Translations under genes and position numbers: made by a program
NCBI GenBank assembly: GCA_900549285.1
Contig: URNW01000019.1
Coordinates: 1-25,857, forward strand
Source of the DNA: an uncultured Mycoplasmatota bacterium
GTDB taxonomy: Bacteria; Bacillota_I; Bacilli_A; RF39; UBA660
Reading direction: 5' to 3'
Length of the DNA stretch: 25,857 nucleotides
Shown: piece after piece, positions 14,422 to 21,995 of the stretch
Position numbering within the stretch: the stretch's first letter is position 1
Layout of the letters: every line of letters begins with the position of its first letter
The notes under the pieces: model-generated
Told to the model about the DNA's origin: nothing
What the model saw: only the letters and a program-made list of their open reading frames with translations
The model's database searches: none

Positions 14422-15912
14422 ATGAATGTATTAGAATTTTTAGAGCAAATAAAGGATAAAGAACATAAGGGGGTATATGATGAATTTGGTTTCGCTAGTT
14501 ATTTGGAAATTCAAAAATTTAGCGAACAAATTGGTTCATCTTTAGCTCAATATATCTCTATTAATATGCCTGTTGCTGTTTATATGGAAAAAAGTATCTT
14601 GGCTTTAGAAAGTTTCTTTGGTATTCTTTATGCGGGAGGATGTTATAGTTTTTTAAATCCTGAATTGCCAGATGAGAGATTAAAAAATATTATTACTGTT
14701 TTAGATGCAAAAGTGATTGTTACGAATGAAGATTTTTATAGTCAAGCTTTAACTTTGTTTCCAAATTTTAAAATCTTTAAAGTAGAAGAATTAAAAAGGG
14801 GCTTATGTAATTATGATATTCTTCAATTTATTCGTTCTAAAAAAATTGATATGGATCCTTTATATATTAATTTTACTTCTGGGTCTACTGGTGTTCCAAA
14901 GGGAGTTGTTGTTAATCATCATTCTGTTTTAGATTTTATCACTTACTTTACAGATATATTTCATATTACTGATGAAGATGTATTAGCAAATCAAGCACCG
15001 TTAGATTTTGATGTATCTGTAAAAGATATTTATTCAGCCTTAAAAGTAGGAGCTAATTTAGTACTTGTACCTAGAACATATTTTTCAAATCCAATGAAAT
15101 TAATGGATATGCTAGTGGATTATAAGGTTACGACTATGATTTGGGCTGTGTCAGCTTTATGTTTAATTTCTACTTTTCACGGATTAGATTATAAACCATT
15201 AGATCATGTTAATAAGGTTTTATTTAGTGGAGAGGTTATGCCTATTAAACATTTAAAATCTTGGATGGATCATTTACCAAAGGCTACTTTTGTAAATTTA
15301 TATGGTCCAACTGAAATTACATGTAATTGTACATATCATATTTTAGATCGTAAACGAGAATATGATAAAATACCAATTGGAAATAATTTTCCAAATGAAG
15401 ATGTTTTTTTGTTAGGAAATCATGATGAAGTAGTAGATGAACCTTTAAAAGTTGGAGAAATTTGTGTGCGTAGTTCAGAACTTGCTTTAGGTTACTTTAA
15501 TAATTGGGTGGAAACAAATAAAAGATTTGTTCAAAATCCTAAACAAAAATATTATCTTGATTTGATTTACCGAACAGGAGATTTAGGATATTATAACGAG
15601 CAAAAAGAATTATTTTTTAGTGGACGAAAAGATTTTCAAATTAAGTATATGGGACACCGAATTGAATTAGAAGAAATTGAAAGAGCAATTCATAATGTTA
15701 TGGGAATTGAAAGATGCTGTGTTTTATTTTTAGAAGAAAAAAATCGATTAGTTGCTTTTTATGTTGGACAGATTAATGAAAGTGATGTTAGACAAAATTT
15801 AAAGGAACGTTTACCTATTTATATGCTTCCAACTAAATGGATTGTTATACCAAAGTTTCCCCTAACTAAAAATGGTAAAATTGATCGAAAGGCTTTAGAA
15901 AGGATGATTTGA
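14422..15912 (+). CDS. dltA: DltA-like amino-acid adenylating enzyme (carrier-protein ligase)
   Basis: A 496-residue ANL-superfamily enzyme of the DltA type, which activates an amino acid with ATP and loads it on a carrier protein. Motifs: P-loop FTSGSTGVPKGV (151-162), the amine-binding Asp D197 in APLDFDVSVKD, YGPTEIT (294-300), YRTGDLGY (383-390), GRKDFQIKYMGHRIE (401-415), and catalytic K486 in TKNGKIDRK. At the site where Bacillus DltA has the D-Ala-selecting Cys (FCGEVLP), this protein has Ser269 (FSGEVMP). Length matches DltA (~500). GGAG lies 7 nt before the ATG. It heads an operon of five genes and overlaps no neighbour, but the next start is 2 bp after the stop. Exact substrate is uncertain. 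Confidence 0.85.
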   Translation: MNVLEFLEQIKDKEHKGVYDEFGFASYLEIQKFSEQIGSSLAQYISINMPVAVYMEKSILALESFFGILYAGGCYSFLNPELPDERLKNIITVLDAKVIVTNEDFYSQALTLFPNFKIFKVEELKRGLCNYDILQFIRSKKIDMDPLYINFTSGSTGVPKGVVVNHHSVLDFITYFTDIFHITDEDVLANQAPLDFDVSVKDIYSALKVGANLVLVPRTYFSNPMKLMDMLVDYKVTTMIWAVSALCLISTFHGLDYKPLDHVNKVLFSGEVMPIKHLKSWMDHLPKATFVNLYGPTEITCNCTYHILDRKREYDKIPIGNNFPNEDVFLLGNHDEVVDEPLKVGEICVRSSELALGYFNNWVETNKRFVQNPKQKYYLDLIYRTGDLGYYNEQKELFFSGRKDFQIKYMGHRIELEEIERAIHNVMGIERCCVLFLEEKNRLVAFYVGQINESDVRQNLKERLPIYMLPTKWIVIPKFPLTKNGKIDRKALERMI

Positions 15913-15913
15913 A

Positions 15914-17062
15914 GTGGATGATAATATTTTTAAGCAAATTAAAGAATATACACCATGCTATTTACTAGATATAAATGAGATGCAAAGGAGAGTAAAATGG
16001 CTTCAAGAGAAGCTACCAAAAAAGGTGAAGTTATGTTTTGCTATGAAAGCAAATTCATTTTTAATCTCTGAACTTGATGAGTTTGTTTCACGCTTTGAGG
16101 TTTGTTCTTTTGGAGAATTTCAGATTTGTAAAGGACAAGATATTGATGCTAGAAAATTAGTTATTTCTGGTGTAAAAAAAGAAAAAGAAGAAATTTTAGA
16201 AATGATGGATTATCAATGTCAAATTTTTACAGTGGAATCTATGCAACAATTTTCTTTATTAAAAGACTGCTATCAAAATATAAAAATATTATTGCGTCTA
16301 AGTAGTGGCAATCAGTTTGGTATGAGTGAAGAAGATGTAGAAAAAATCATTTTGAATAGGGAAGAATATCCACATTTACAGATTGTTGGTTTAGAATATT
16401 TTTCAGGGACACAAAAAAGAAAGCGACAAATAGAAAAGGAATTAGAATATTTAGATTCTTATATACAAAGAATATTTGAAGTGTATCATTTTCAATTTGC
16501 TGAGTTAGAATATGGAGGAGGATTTCCTATTCAGTATTATGAGAATCAAGAAGATCAAGAAGAAGAATTTTTACAATGCTTTTATGATGCTGTTTGTAAA
16601 ATGAAGTTTCAAGGAGAATTTATTTTAGAACTTGGAAGAAGTATCATAGCAAGCTCAGGAACTTATATTACGCAAGTTAAAGATATAAAAAGCAATCAAA
16701 ATGGAAATTTTGCTATTGTAGATGGGGGAATGCATCAAATGGTATATTATGGTTCAGGATTAGCATTAAATCAACCGATTATGGAAATAAAGCCTTTGCG
16801 TAATCAAGACAAAAAAGATTTTAATATTTGTGGATCTTTGTGTACTATTAATGATTTTTTAGTGAAACATTTAGAAGCAGATTTAAGAGTAGGAGATTTT
16901 TTACTTTTTAAAAATACGGGTGCTTATTCTTTAACAGAAGGAATATCTTTATTTTTGAGTAGAGATCTACCTAGGGTATTTTTTTATAAAGATGGGCAAG
17001 TTAAATTAATTCGAGATAAAGTAGATACTTATGTATTTAATACTTATAGAAAGGAGGGATAG
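15914..17062 (+). CDS. PLP-dependent decarboxylase-like protein (LysA/BtrK type)
   Basis: A 382-residue fold-type III PLP enzyme related to diaminopimelate/ornithine decarboxylases and to carrier-bound amino-acid decarboxylases such as BtrK. It has the PLP lysine K45 in CFAMKANSF, GGGFP (201-205) for phosphate binding, ELGR (239-242) where relatives have EPGR, and the active-site GSLCTINDF with C310 and D314. The usual His in HxxGS is not present: the region reads GLEYFSGTQ (159-167). The GTG start has GAAAGGA 9 nt upstream and follows the adenylating gene by 1 bp. Typical dlt operons lack this gene. It may decarboxylate or epimerise an amino acid tethered to the carrier, or supply one; not determined. 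Confidence 0.82.
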   Translation: MDDNIFKQIKEYTPCYLLDINEMQRRVKWLQEKLPKKVKLCFAMKANSFLISELDEFVSRFEVCSFGEFQICKGQDIDARKLVISGVKKEKEEILEMMDYQCQIFTVESMQQFSLLKDCYQNIKILLRLSSGNQFGMSEEDVEKIILNREEYPHLQIVGLEYFSGTQKRKRQIEKELEYLDSYIQRIFEVYHFQFAELEYGGGFPIQYYENQEDQEEEFLQCFYDAVCKMKFQGEFILELGRSIIASSGTYITQVKDIKSNQNGNFAIVDGGMHQMVYYGSGLALNQPIMEIKPLRNQDKKDFNICGSLCTINDFLVKHLEADLRVGDFLLFKNTGAYSLTEGISLFLSRDLPRVFFYKDGQVKLIRDKVDTYVFNTYRKEG

Positions 17063-17065
17063 AAA

Positions 17066-17293
17066 ATGGAGAGATTAATAGGTGTTTTAATGGAAGTTAA
17101 TTCTGATGTTGATTATTATACAGTTACTAATTTGATTGATGGACATTATTTAGATTCTTTATCTATTTTATCTTTAGTAGCTCTATTAGAAGAAGAATAT
17201 GACATTGAGATTCCAACAGTAGAGATTATACCTTCTAATTTTAATTCAGCACAAGCAATTTTAAAATTAGTGGAAAGATTAGAGGAGGAATAA
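17066..17293 (+). CDS. dltC: DltC-like carrier protein
   Basis: A 75-residue acidic acyl-carrier-type protein. The phosphopantetheine serine is S31 in YLDSLSILSLV, the DSL motif; helical residues around it and EEEYDIEIP match the family. AAGGAGGG lies just before the ATG, 3 bp after the decarboxylase-like gene. Its partners are the adenylating enzyme upstream and, for activation, the AcpS encoded beyond the operon on the other strand. It may carry D-alanine or another amino acid. Confidence 0.85.
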   Translation: MERLIGVLMEVNSDVDYYTVTNLIDGHYLDSLSILSLVALLEEEYDIEIPTVEIIPSNFNSAQAILKLVERLEEE

Positions 17294-17297
17294 AATT

Positions 17298-18887
17298 ATG
17301 CAATATAGCAGTCCCGCATATTTTCTTGTTTTTCTTCCAATTATTTTAATTTTTTATAAAATTGTACCGAAAAGGGTAAGACCTAAAATATTATTATTCG
17401 CGAGCTTTTTGTTTATTTTTCTTCTCAGTAAAAGTCGAATTATTTTCTTAATTTTTTCAATTCTCAGTATTTATTTTTCAGCTTTACTTTTAAATAAGAT
17501 GAAAGATAAAGCAATTATTAAACTTGAAAATATTAGTAAAGAAGAAAAGAAAGCATGGAAAAAGAAAGAAAAAAGAAAAGAAAGATTGGTTTTTCTTTTC
17601 TGTCTTCTTTTTAATTTAGGTATATTAATTGTTTTAAAATATTCTTTCTTTTTAGGAACTAATTTAAACCATTTTTTTGCGAGTTTGGATATCCCTTGGC
17701 AATTTTCTTTACCCAAATTTATTTTGCCAATTGGAATTTCTTTTTATACTTTACAAGCATTATCTTATTTGATTGATGTTTATCGAGATACGATTCGAGC
17801 TGATAAAAATGTTTTTCGTTTTGCTTTATTTGTTAGTTTTTTTCCTACTATTATGGAAGGACCAATATGTAGATATAATGAAATTGCGTATACTTTGTGG
17901 CAGGGAGAAGATTTAAATTATCGTAATATAACTTTTGGAGCACAAAGAATTTTATATGGATTAATGAAAAAAATGGTTATTGCAGACCGTTTAGATATTA
18001 TTGTAAAGACTATTTTTAATCATTATACTTCTTATGATGGAGGTATTATTTTATTGGGAGCAATTTTGTATACCATTCAGTTGTATATGGATTTTTCAGG
18101 AGTAATGGATATTGTAATTGGCAGTGGGGAAATGTTTGGTATTCGTTTACCTGAGAATTTTAGACAACCTTTCTTTTCTAAAAATATTTCTGAATTTTGG
18201 ATGCGTTGGCATATTACTTTGGGAAAATGGTTTAAAGATTATATTTTTTATCCGCTTTCTTTATCAAAAGGATTAAAAAAGCTTACAATGAAACTTAGAA
18301 AAGTTTTGGGCAATCATTTTGGACCTCTTGTTAGTGGAAGTGTAGCTTTATTTTGTGTGTGGTTATGTAATGGCTTGTGGCATGGAGCTGCTTGGACATA
18401 TATTTTCTTTGGAATGTATCATTTTTGCTTTATTTTGCTTGAAAATATTACTGAACCACTCTTTTCTAAACTTTATCTAAAATTTCATGTTAATAAAAAA
18501 GGAAAACTTTATCTTTCTTTAGTAATCTTTAAGACTTGGATTATTATTGTAATTGGAGAAATGTTTTTTAGAGCTACTAGTCTAACGGCTGGGTTTGGTA
18601 TGTTAAAAAAGATATTTACCGAATTTTCTTTCGCTTCCTTTAAGCATGGCTTTATTTATACATTAGGATTGAGTAAAGGAGATTTTATTATTGTCTTCTT
18701 GATTTTAATTTTAGTCTTTGTAATTAGTATTTTTAAAGAAAAGAAAATAGATGTGAGAGAAAAAATTGCTAGTTATCCTATTATGGTTAAATGGGCTATT
18801 TATTATGCATTGATTTTAATTATTATTATTTTTGGAGCTTATGGAGTTGGATATGCACCTGTAGATCCACTTTATGTTAATTTTTAG
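17298..18887 (+). CDS. MBOAT-family O-acyltransferase (DltB/AlgI type)
   Basis: A 529-residue polytopic membrane-bound O-acyltransferase. The MBOAT signature includes PIGISFYTLQALSYLIDVYR (144-163), FFPTIMEGPICRY (181-193), FWMRWHITLGKWFKDYIF (300-317, H305) and NGLWHGAAW with the catalytic-type H362. Several of these strings look closer to AlgI than to DltB, and the protein is longer than typical DltB (~400). It should move an aminoacyl or acyl group across the membrane. AGGAGG lies 9 nt before the ATG. The gene order here (carrier before MBOAT) differs from the usual dltABCD. Confidence 0.87.
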   Translation: MQYSSPAYFLVFLPIILIFYKIVPKRVRPKILLFASFLFIFLLSKSRIIFLIFSILSIYFSALLLNKMKDKAIIKLENISKEEKKAWKKKEKRKERLVFLFCLLFNLGILIVLKYSFFLGTNLNHFFASLDIPWQFSLPKFILPIGISFYTLQALSYLIDVYRDTIRADKNVFRFALFVSFFPTIMEGPICRYNEIAYTLWQGEDLNYRNITFGAQRILYGLMKKMVIADRLDIIVKTIFNHYTSYDGGIILLGAILYTIQLYMDFSGVMDIVIGSGEMFGIRLPENFRQPFFSKNISEFWMRWHITLGKWFKDYIFYPLSLSKGLKKLTMKLRKVLGNHFGPLVSGSVALFCVWLCNGLWHGAAWTYIFFGMYHFCFILLENITEPLFSKLYLKFHVNKKGKLYLSLVIFKTWIIIVIGEMFFRATSLTAGFGMLKKIFTEFSFASFKHGFIYTLGLSKGDFIIVFLILILVFVISIFKEKKIDVREKIASYPIMVKWAIYYALILIIIIFGAYGVGYAPVDPLYVNF

Positions 18888-18897
18888 GAGGATATAT

Positions 18898-19878
18898 ATG
18901 AGTATAAAACAAATGATTGGAAGAGTATTTCTTTTTCACTTTATTTTGCTTCTTTTATTAGTATTTTTTTCATTTCTTTTTATTCCTAAAAATAATACCA
19001 AAGAAGCTGGAATGTATAATGTAAAAGCAAATGGTATATTAGGAGCGAAAGAAAATAGTATTGATGTTTTAATTATTGGAGATAGTGAAGCATATGCCAA
19101 TATTTCTCCTTTAGATATGTATGAGGAATATGGGTTTACTACATATATTACAGGAACACCAGCTCAGCTTATTAATACTTCTTATGATTTTTTAAAAAAA
19201 GCTTTAAAAACACAAAAACCAAAAATAGTTATTTTAGAAGCATATAATATTTTTCGTGATGTATCAATAGAGAGAGTTGGAAAAAGCTTTGTTCAAGAAT
19301 TTTTACCAGTGTTTTTTTATCATAATCGTTGGAAATCTTTGGGTTGGAGAGATTTTAATTTTCAAGTAAATTATACTTGGACTGATGAGTTAAAGGGATA
19401 TAATTTTAGTAAAAAGCTTGTTCCTTCACAAAATGATAATTATATGCAAAAAAATAAGAAAAATAGTAAAATTTCTAGTATTAATATGTTTTATTTGGAT
19501 GAGATTAGAAAACTTTGTGAAGAAGAAAATATCACCTTTATGCTTTTAAATACACCTAATTATAAGGGATGGAATTATACTCGCCATAAAGTAATTTTAG
19601 AATATGCTTCTAAATATCAAATTGATTATTTAGATATGAATATTTTGAATGATGAAATTAAAATTGATTGGATAAAAGATACTAGAGACAAAGGAGATCA
19701 TTTAAACTATAGTGGAGCTTTAAAAGTAAGCAAATATTTAGGAGGTTATTTAACTTCTAAAATGGAATTATCTGATCATAGAGAGGATAAAAATTTTGCT
19801 TCATGGAATAAGGATTTACAAAAATTTAAGGAAAAATTGCAACTACGAAAGCAATCCCGTACTCCTTCTCATGACTAA
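18898..19878 (+). CDS. membrane-anchored SGNH/DltD-like protein
   Basis: A 326-residue protein with one N-terminal membrane segment (~8-28) and an extracellular SGNH-type domain. The nucleophile is S63 in IIGDSEAYANIS, and the catalytic His is H268 in GDHLNYSG. DltD and AlgX/AlgJ-type partners of MBOAT enzymes share this plan. I chose the ATG at 18898 because AGGAGG (18886-18891) is 6 nt upstream; the longer frame from 18874 runs into the MBOAT stop region. The last ~18 codons overlap the convergent acpS gene. It probably receives or hands on the group transferred by the MBOAT. Confidence 0.83.
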   Translation: MSIKQMIGRVFLFHFILLLLLVFFSFLFIPKNNTKEAGMYNVKANGILGAKENSIDVLIIGDSEAYANISPLDMYEEYGFTTYITGTPAQLINTSYDFLKKALKTQKPKIVILEAYNIFRDVSIERVGKSFVQEFLPVFFYHNRWKSLGWRDFNFQVNYTWTDELKGYNFSKKLVPSQNDNYMQKNKKNSKISSINMFYLDEIRKLCEEENITFMLLNTPNYKGWNYTRHKVILEYASKYQIDYLDMNILNDEIKIDWIKDTRDKGDHLNYSGALKVSKYLGGYLTSKMELSDHREDKNFASWNKDLQKFKEKLQLRKQSRTPSHD

Positions 19879-20185
19879 TAGAAAGTGAAAAATTTATGTT
19901 TTTTACTTTCTTTTTTATTGTGTTATGAAAGGAATAATAGGGAGATCCAGTTGATGTGTGTAATATTTCAATATCTGTCATTTTACAAAAATCTAGTCCT
20001 TCATTTAAAGATTTTAATAGGGCTTCTTTGGCAGCAAAGCAACCAGCGATCGTTTCAAGAGACATTTTTTTAGTTTTAAAATACTCTTGTTCTTTTTTGG
20101 TGAATATTTTAGAAAAGATGTTAGGGGATAAAATTTTTTTGATTCTTTTAATTTCAACTAGATCTACACCTGTATTTATTTTCAT
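19826..20185 (-). CDS. acpS: holo-[acyl-carrier-protein] synthase
   Basis: A 119-residue AcpS that transfers phosphopantetheine from CoA to carrier-protein serines. Signatures: TGVDLVEIKRI with metal ligand D8, FAAKEALLKSL with E54, and SISHEKEYGIAFV near the end. AAGGACGG lies 7 nt before the start on the - strand. The gene runs tail-to-tail into the SGNH gene and shares 53 bp with it; the dlt-like operon's terminator is embedded in its coding region. Its neighbour suggests a role in activating the operon's carrier as well as fatty-acid ACP. Confidence 0.95.
   Translation of the reverse strand: MKINTGVDLVEIKRIKKILSPNIFSKIFTKKEQEYFKTKKMSLETIAGCFAAKEALLKSLNEGLDFCKMTDIEILHTSTGSPYYSFHNTIKKKVKNINFSLSISHEKEYGIAFVVAIFP
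19881..19916 (+). terminator. terminator of the dlt-like operon, inside the acpS coding region
   Basis: GAAAGTGAAAAA (19881-19892) pairs with TTTTTTACTTTC (19899-19910) with one G-T pair, over a 6-nt loop, and six T's follow. It begins 2 bp past the SGNH stop and is antisense to the 3' part of acpS. Confidence 0.88.
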
Positions 20186-20210
20186 TTTTATTCCGTCCTT
20201 TGTAATTATT

Positions 20211-20219
20211 ATTTTAGCA
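20211..20219 (-). promoter_or_regulatory. candidate extended -10 for acpS
   Basis: On the - strand TGC TAAAAT (20219 to 20211) lies 25 bp before the ATG at 20185. No -35 is recognisable. Confidence 0.4.
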
Positions 20220-20301
20220 TGTTTTTAATAAAAGCAAAAGAAATTTTAGATTTATGAATTTGGATAAAGGGTTAAAAATACTATACTTTTAAACAATTGT
20301 A

Positions 20302-20310
20302 TGCTATGAT
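20302..20310 (+). promoter_or_regulatory. candidate extended -10 promoter of ruvA-ruvB
   Basis: TGC TATGAT (20302-20310) lies 17 bp before the ATG at 20328. The 17-bp-upstream -35 position (TATACT) is weak. The acpS and ruvA promoters are divergent in this 142-bp gap. Confidence 0.5.
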
Positions 20311-20327
20311 ATTTAATAGGTGATAAG

Positions 20328-20882
20328 ATGTATAACTATATTATTGGGAAGATTACTTTACAAGAGAGTAATTATATTGTAGTAGAAGTTCAAGGAATTG
20401 GATATACGATTTTTGTTGCTAATCCTTTTAGTTTTGAACTTGATCAAGAAGTTAAAGTTTATTTATATAATCAAATTAGAGAAGATGAATATTCTTTATA
20501 TGGTTTTAAAAGTGAAGATGAAAGAAATTTATTTTTGAAGTTAATTAATGTTAAAGGACTTGGCCCTAAGATGGCGCTACCTATGCTTGCTACAGGCAGT
20601 ATTGCTGGAATTATTGATGCGATTGATCGAGAAAATATTTTATATTTAAAAAAGTTTCCTAAAATTGGAGATAAGCTTGCTAGACAAATTATTTTGGACT
20701 TAAAAGGAAAATTAGCTAATAAGAATGATGTTAATTTAAGTGGAGAGTTTGATGAACTTGTGAATGTATTAGAAAGTTTAGGATATAAAAATGCTGAAAT
20801 TAAGAAAGTTCTTCCTAAAGTGAATGCTTCTTTAGAAATTGAAGCTCAAATAAAGGAAGCTTTAAAATTAATGTTGAGGTAA
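20328..20882 (+). CDS. ruvA: Holliday junction branch-migration protein RuvA
   Basis: A 184-residue RuvA, which binds the four-way junction and docks the RuvB motor. It begins with the OB fold (MYNYIIGKI...), continues with helix-hairpin-helix motifs (LINVKGLGPKMALPML and LKKFPKIGDKLARQIILDL), and ends with the short C-terminal RuvB-binding domain (ESLGYKNAEIKKVL). Length is slightly below the ~200 typical. GGTGAT lies just before the ATG. ruvB follows 19 bp later. Confidence 0.97.
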   Translation: MYNYIIGKITLQESNYIVVEVQGIGYTIFVANPFSFELDQEVKVYLYNQIREDEYSLYGFKSEDERNLFLKLINVKGLGPKMALPMLATGSIAGIIDAIDRENILYLKKFPKIGDKLARQIILDLKGKLANKNDVNLSGEFDELVNVLESLGYKNAEIKKVLPKVNASLEIEAQIKEALKLMLR

Positions 20883-20901
20883 AGATTTAAATTAAGGAGG
20901 A

Positions 20902-21912
20902 ATGGTTATGGATGATAATATTCTTGATGCTAAACAACATGATATTGATTCTTTTGAAGTTACTTTAAGACCTCAGAGTTTAAAAGAATATATTGGTCAA
21001 GAGGATATTAAAGAAAACTTAAAAGTTTTTATTGAAGCGGCTAAAATGAGAGATGAAGCATTGGATCATGTTTTATTATATGGTCCTCCTGGGCTTGGAA
21101 AAACAACTCTTGCTCATATTATTGCAAATGAGCTTGGTAGTAATATTAAGACAGCTAGTGGTCCAGCCTTAGAAAAAAGTGGTGATCTTGCGGCGGTTTT
21201 ATCGACAATTGAACCTGGAGATGTTTTATTTATTGATGAAATACATAGAATGCCTAAATTTGTTGAAGAAATTCTTTATCCTGCTATGGAAGATTTTGAA
21301 CTTGATATTATTATTGGGGCTGATGGAAAAAGTAGAAGTATTAAAATAGATCTTCCTCCTTTTACTTTAGTTGGAGCTACTACTAGAGCGGGAGATTTAT
21401 CTAGTCCTCTTCGGGATCGTTTTGGTATTGTTGCAAAACTGAATTATTATAAAGATGAGGAACTAAAGCAAATTGTTAAAAGAACAGGAAGAGTTTTAAA
21501 TATGGAAATTGAAGATGATGCTGCATTAGAAATTGCTAAAAGATGTCGGAAAACACCAAGAGTTGCGAATCGTTTATTTAAAAGAGTAAGAGATTTTGCT
21601 TTAGTTCAAGGTGAGGGTGTTATTAGTTATGATATCACTGCCAATAGTTTGAAAAAGTTACAAGTAGATGAGTATGGGTTAGATCAAATTGATATTGAAT
21701 ATTTGAATGCTTTGATTCATAAATTTGATGGTGGTCCTGTAGGTGTTGAGACTATTGCTACAGCAATTGGAGAAGAAGTTAGTACGATTGAAGATGTAGT
21801 AGAACCATTTTTGCTACAAGAGGGATTTATTAAAAGAACCCAAAGAGGAAGAATGGCAACAGATAAAGCTTATTTACATTTAAAAATTGTAAGACAAGGT
21901 ACGCTTTTTTAG
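20902..21912 (+). CDS. ruvB: Holliday junction ATPase RuvB
   Basis: A 336-residue AAA+ motor driving branch migration with RuvA. Walker A is GPPGLGKTT, Walker B DEIHR, sensor/arginine-finger region GATTRAGDLSSPLRDRFG, and the C-terminal winged helix ends RGRMATDKAYLHL. Length is typical. AAGGAGG lies just before the ATG. No ruvC is nearby. Confidence 0.98.
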   Translation: MVMDDNILDAKQHDIDSFEVTLRPQSLKEYIGQEDIKENLKVFIEAAKMRDEALDHVLLYGPPGLGKTTLAHIIANELGSNIKTASGPALEKSGDLAAVLSTIEPGDVLFIDEIHRMPKFVEEILYPAMEDFELDIIIGADGKSRSIKIDLPPFTLVGATTRAGDLSSPLRDRFGIVAKLNYYKDEELKQIVKRTGRVLNMEIEDDAALEIAKRCRKTPRVANRLFKRVRDFALVQGEGVISYDITANSLKKLQVDEYGLDQIDIEYLNALIHKFDGGPVGVETIATAIGEEVSTIEDVVEPFLLQEGFIKRTQRGRMATDKAYLHLKIVRQGTLF

Positions 21913-21923
21913 GAGAGATTAAG

Positions 21924-21965
21924 ATGATTTTATATATAGTAAAGATTCAAGTGTTTCGTTTTTGA
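21924..21965 (+). CDS. possible 13-residue leader peptide upstream of folD
   Basis: AGGAGAG (21911-21917) is 6 nt before an ATG starting the short frame MILYIVKIQVFRF, ending TGA at 21963-21965. Its last codons overlap the left arm of the hairpin at 21954-21985 whose right arm touches the folD ribosome site. It may be a regulatory leader or a chance frame. Confidence 0.35.
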   Translation: MILYIVKIQVFRF

Positions 21966-21985
21966 AAAAAATAAATTAAACGAAA
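21954..21985 (+). promoter_or_regulatory. hairpin overlapping the folD ribosome-binding site
   Basis: TTTCGTTT (21954-21961) and AAACGAAA (21978-21985) are perfect 8-bp arms around a 16-nt loop. The right arm ends at the AAAGGAGA site (21983-21990) of folD, so the stem could limit ribosome access. There is no T run after it, so it is not an intrinsic terminator. Confidence 0.45.
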
Positions 21986-21995
21986 GGAGACTATA

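Noticed and set aside
17471..17716. Open frame on the - strand within the MBOAT gene
   Set aside because: Antisense to a conserved membrane protein gene; composition is a mirror of it.
19885..20228. Two overlapping + strand open frames opposite acpS
   Set aside because: They are antisense to acpS, which has clear conserved motifs, and one starts inside the operon terminator.
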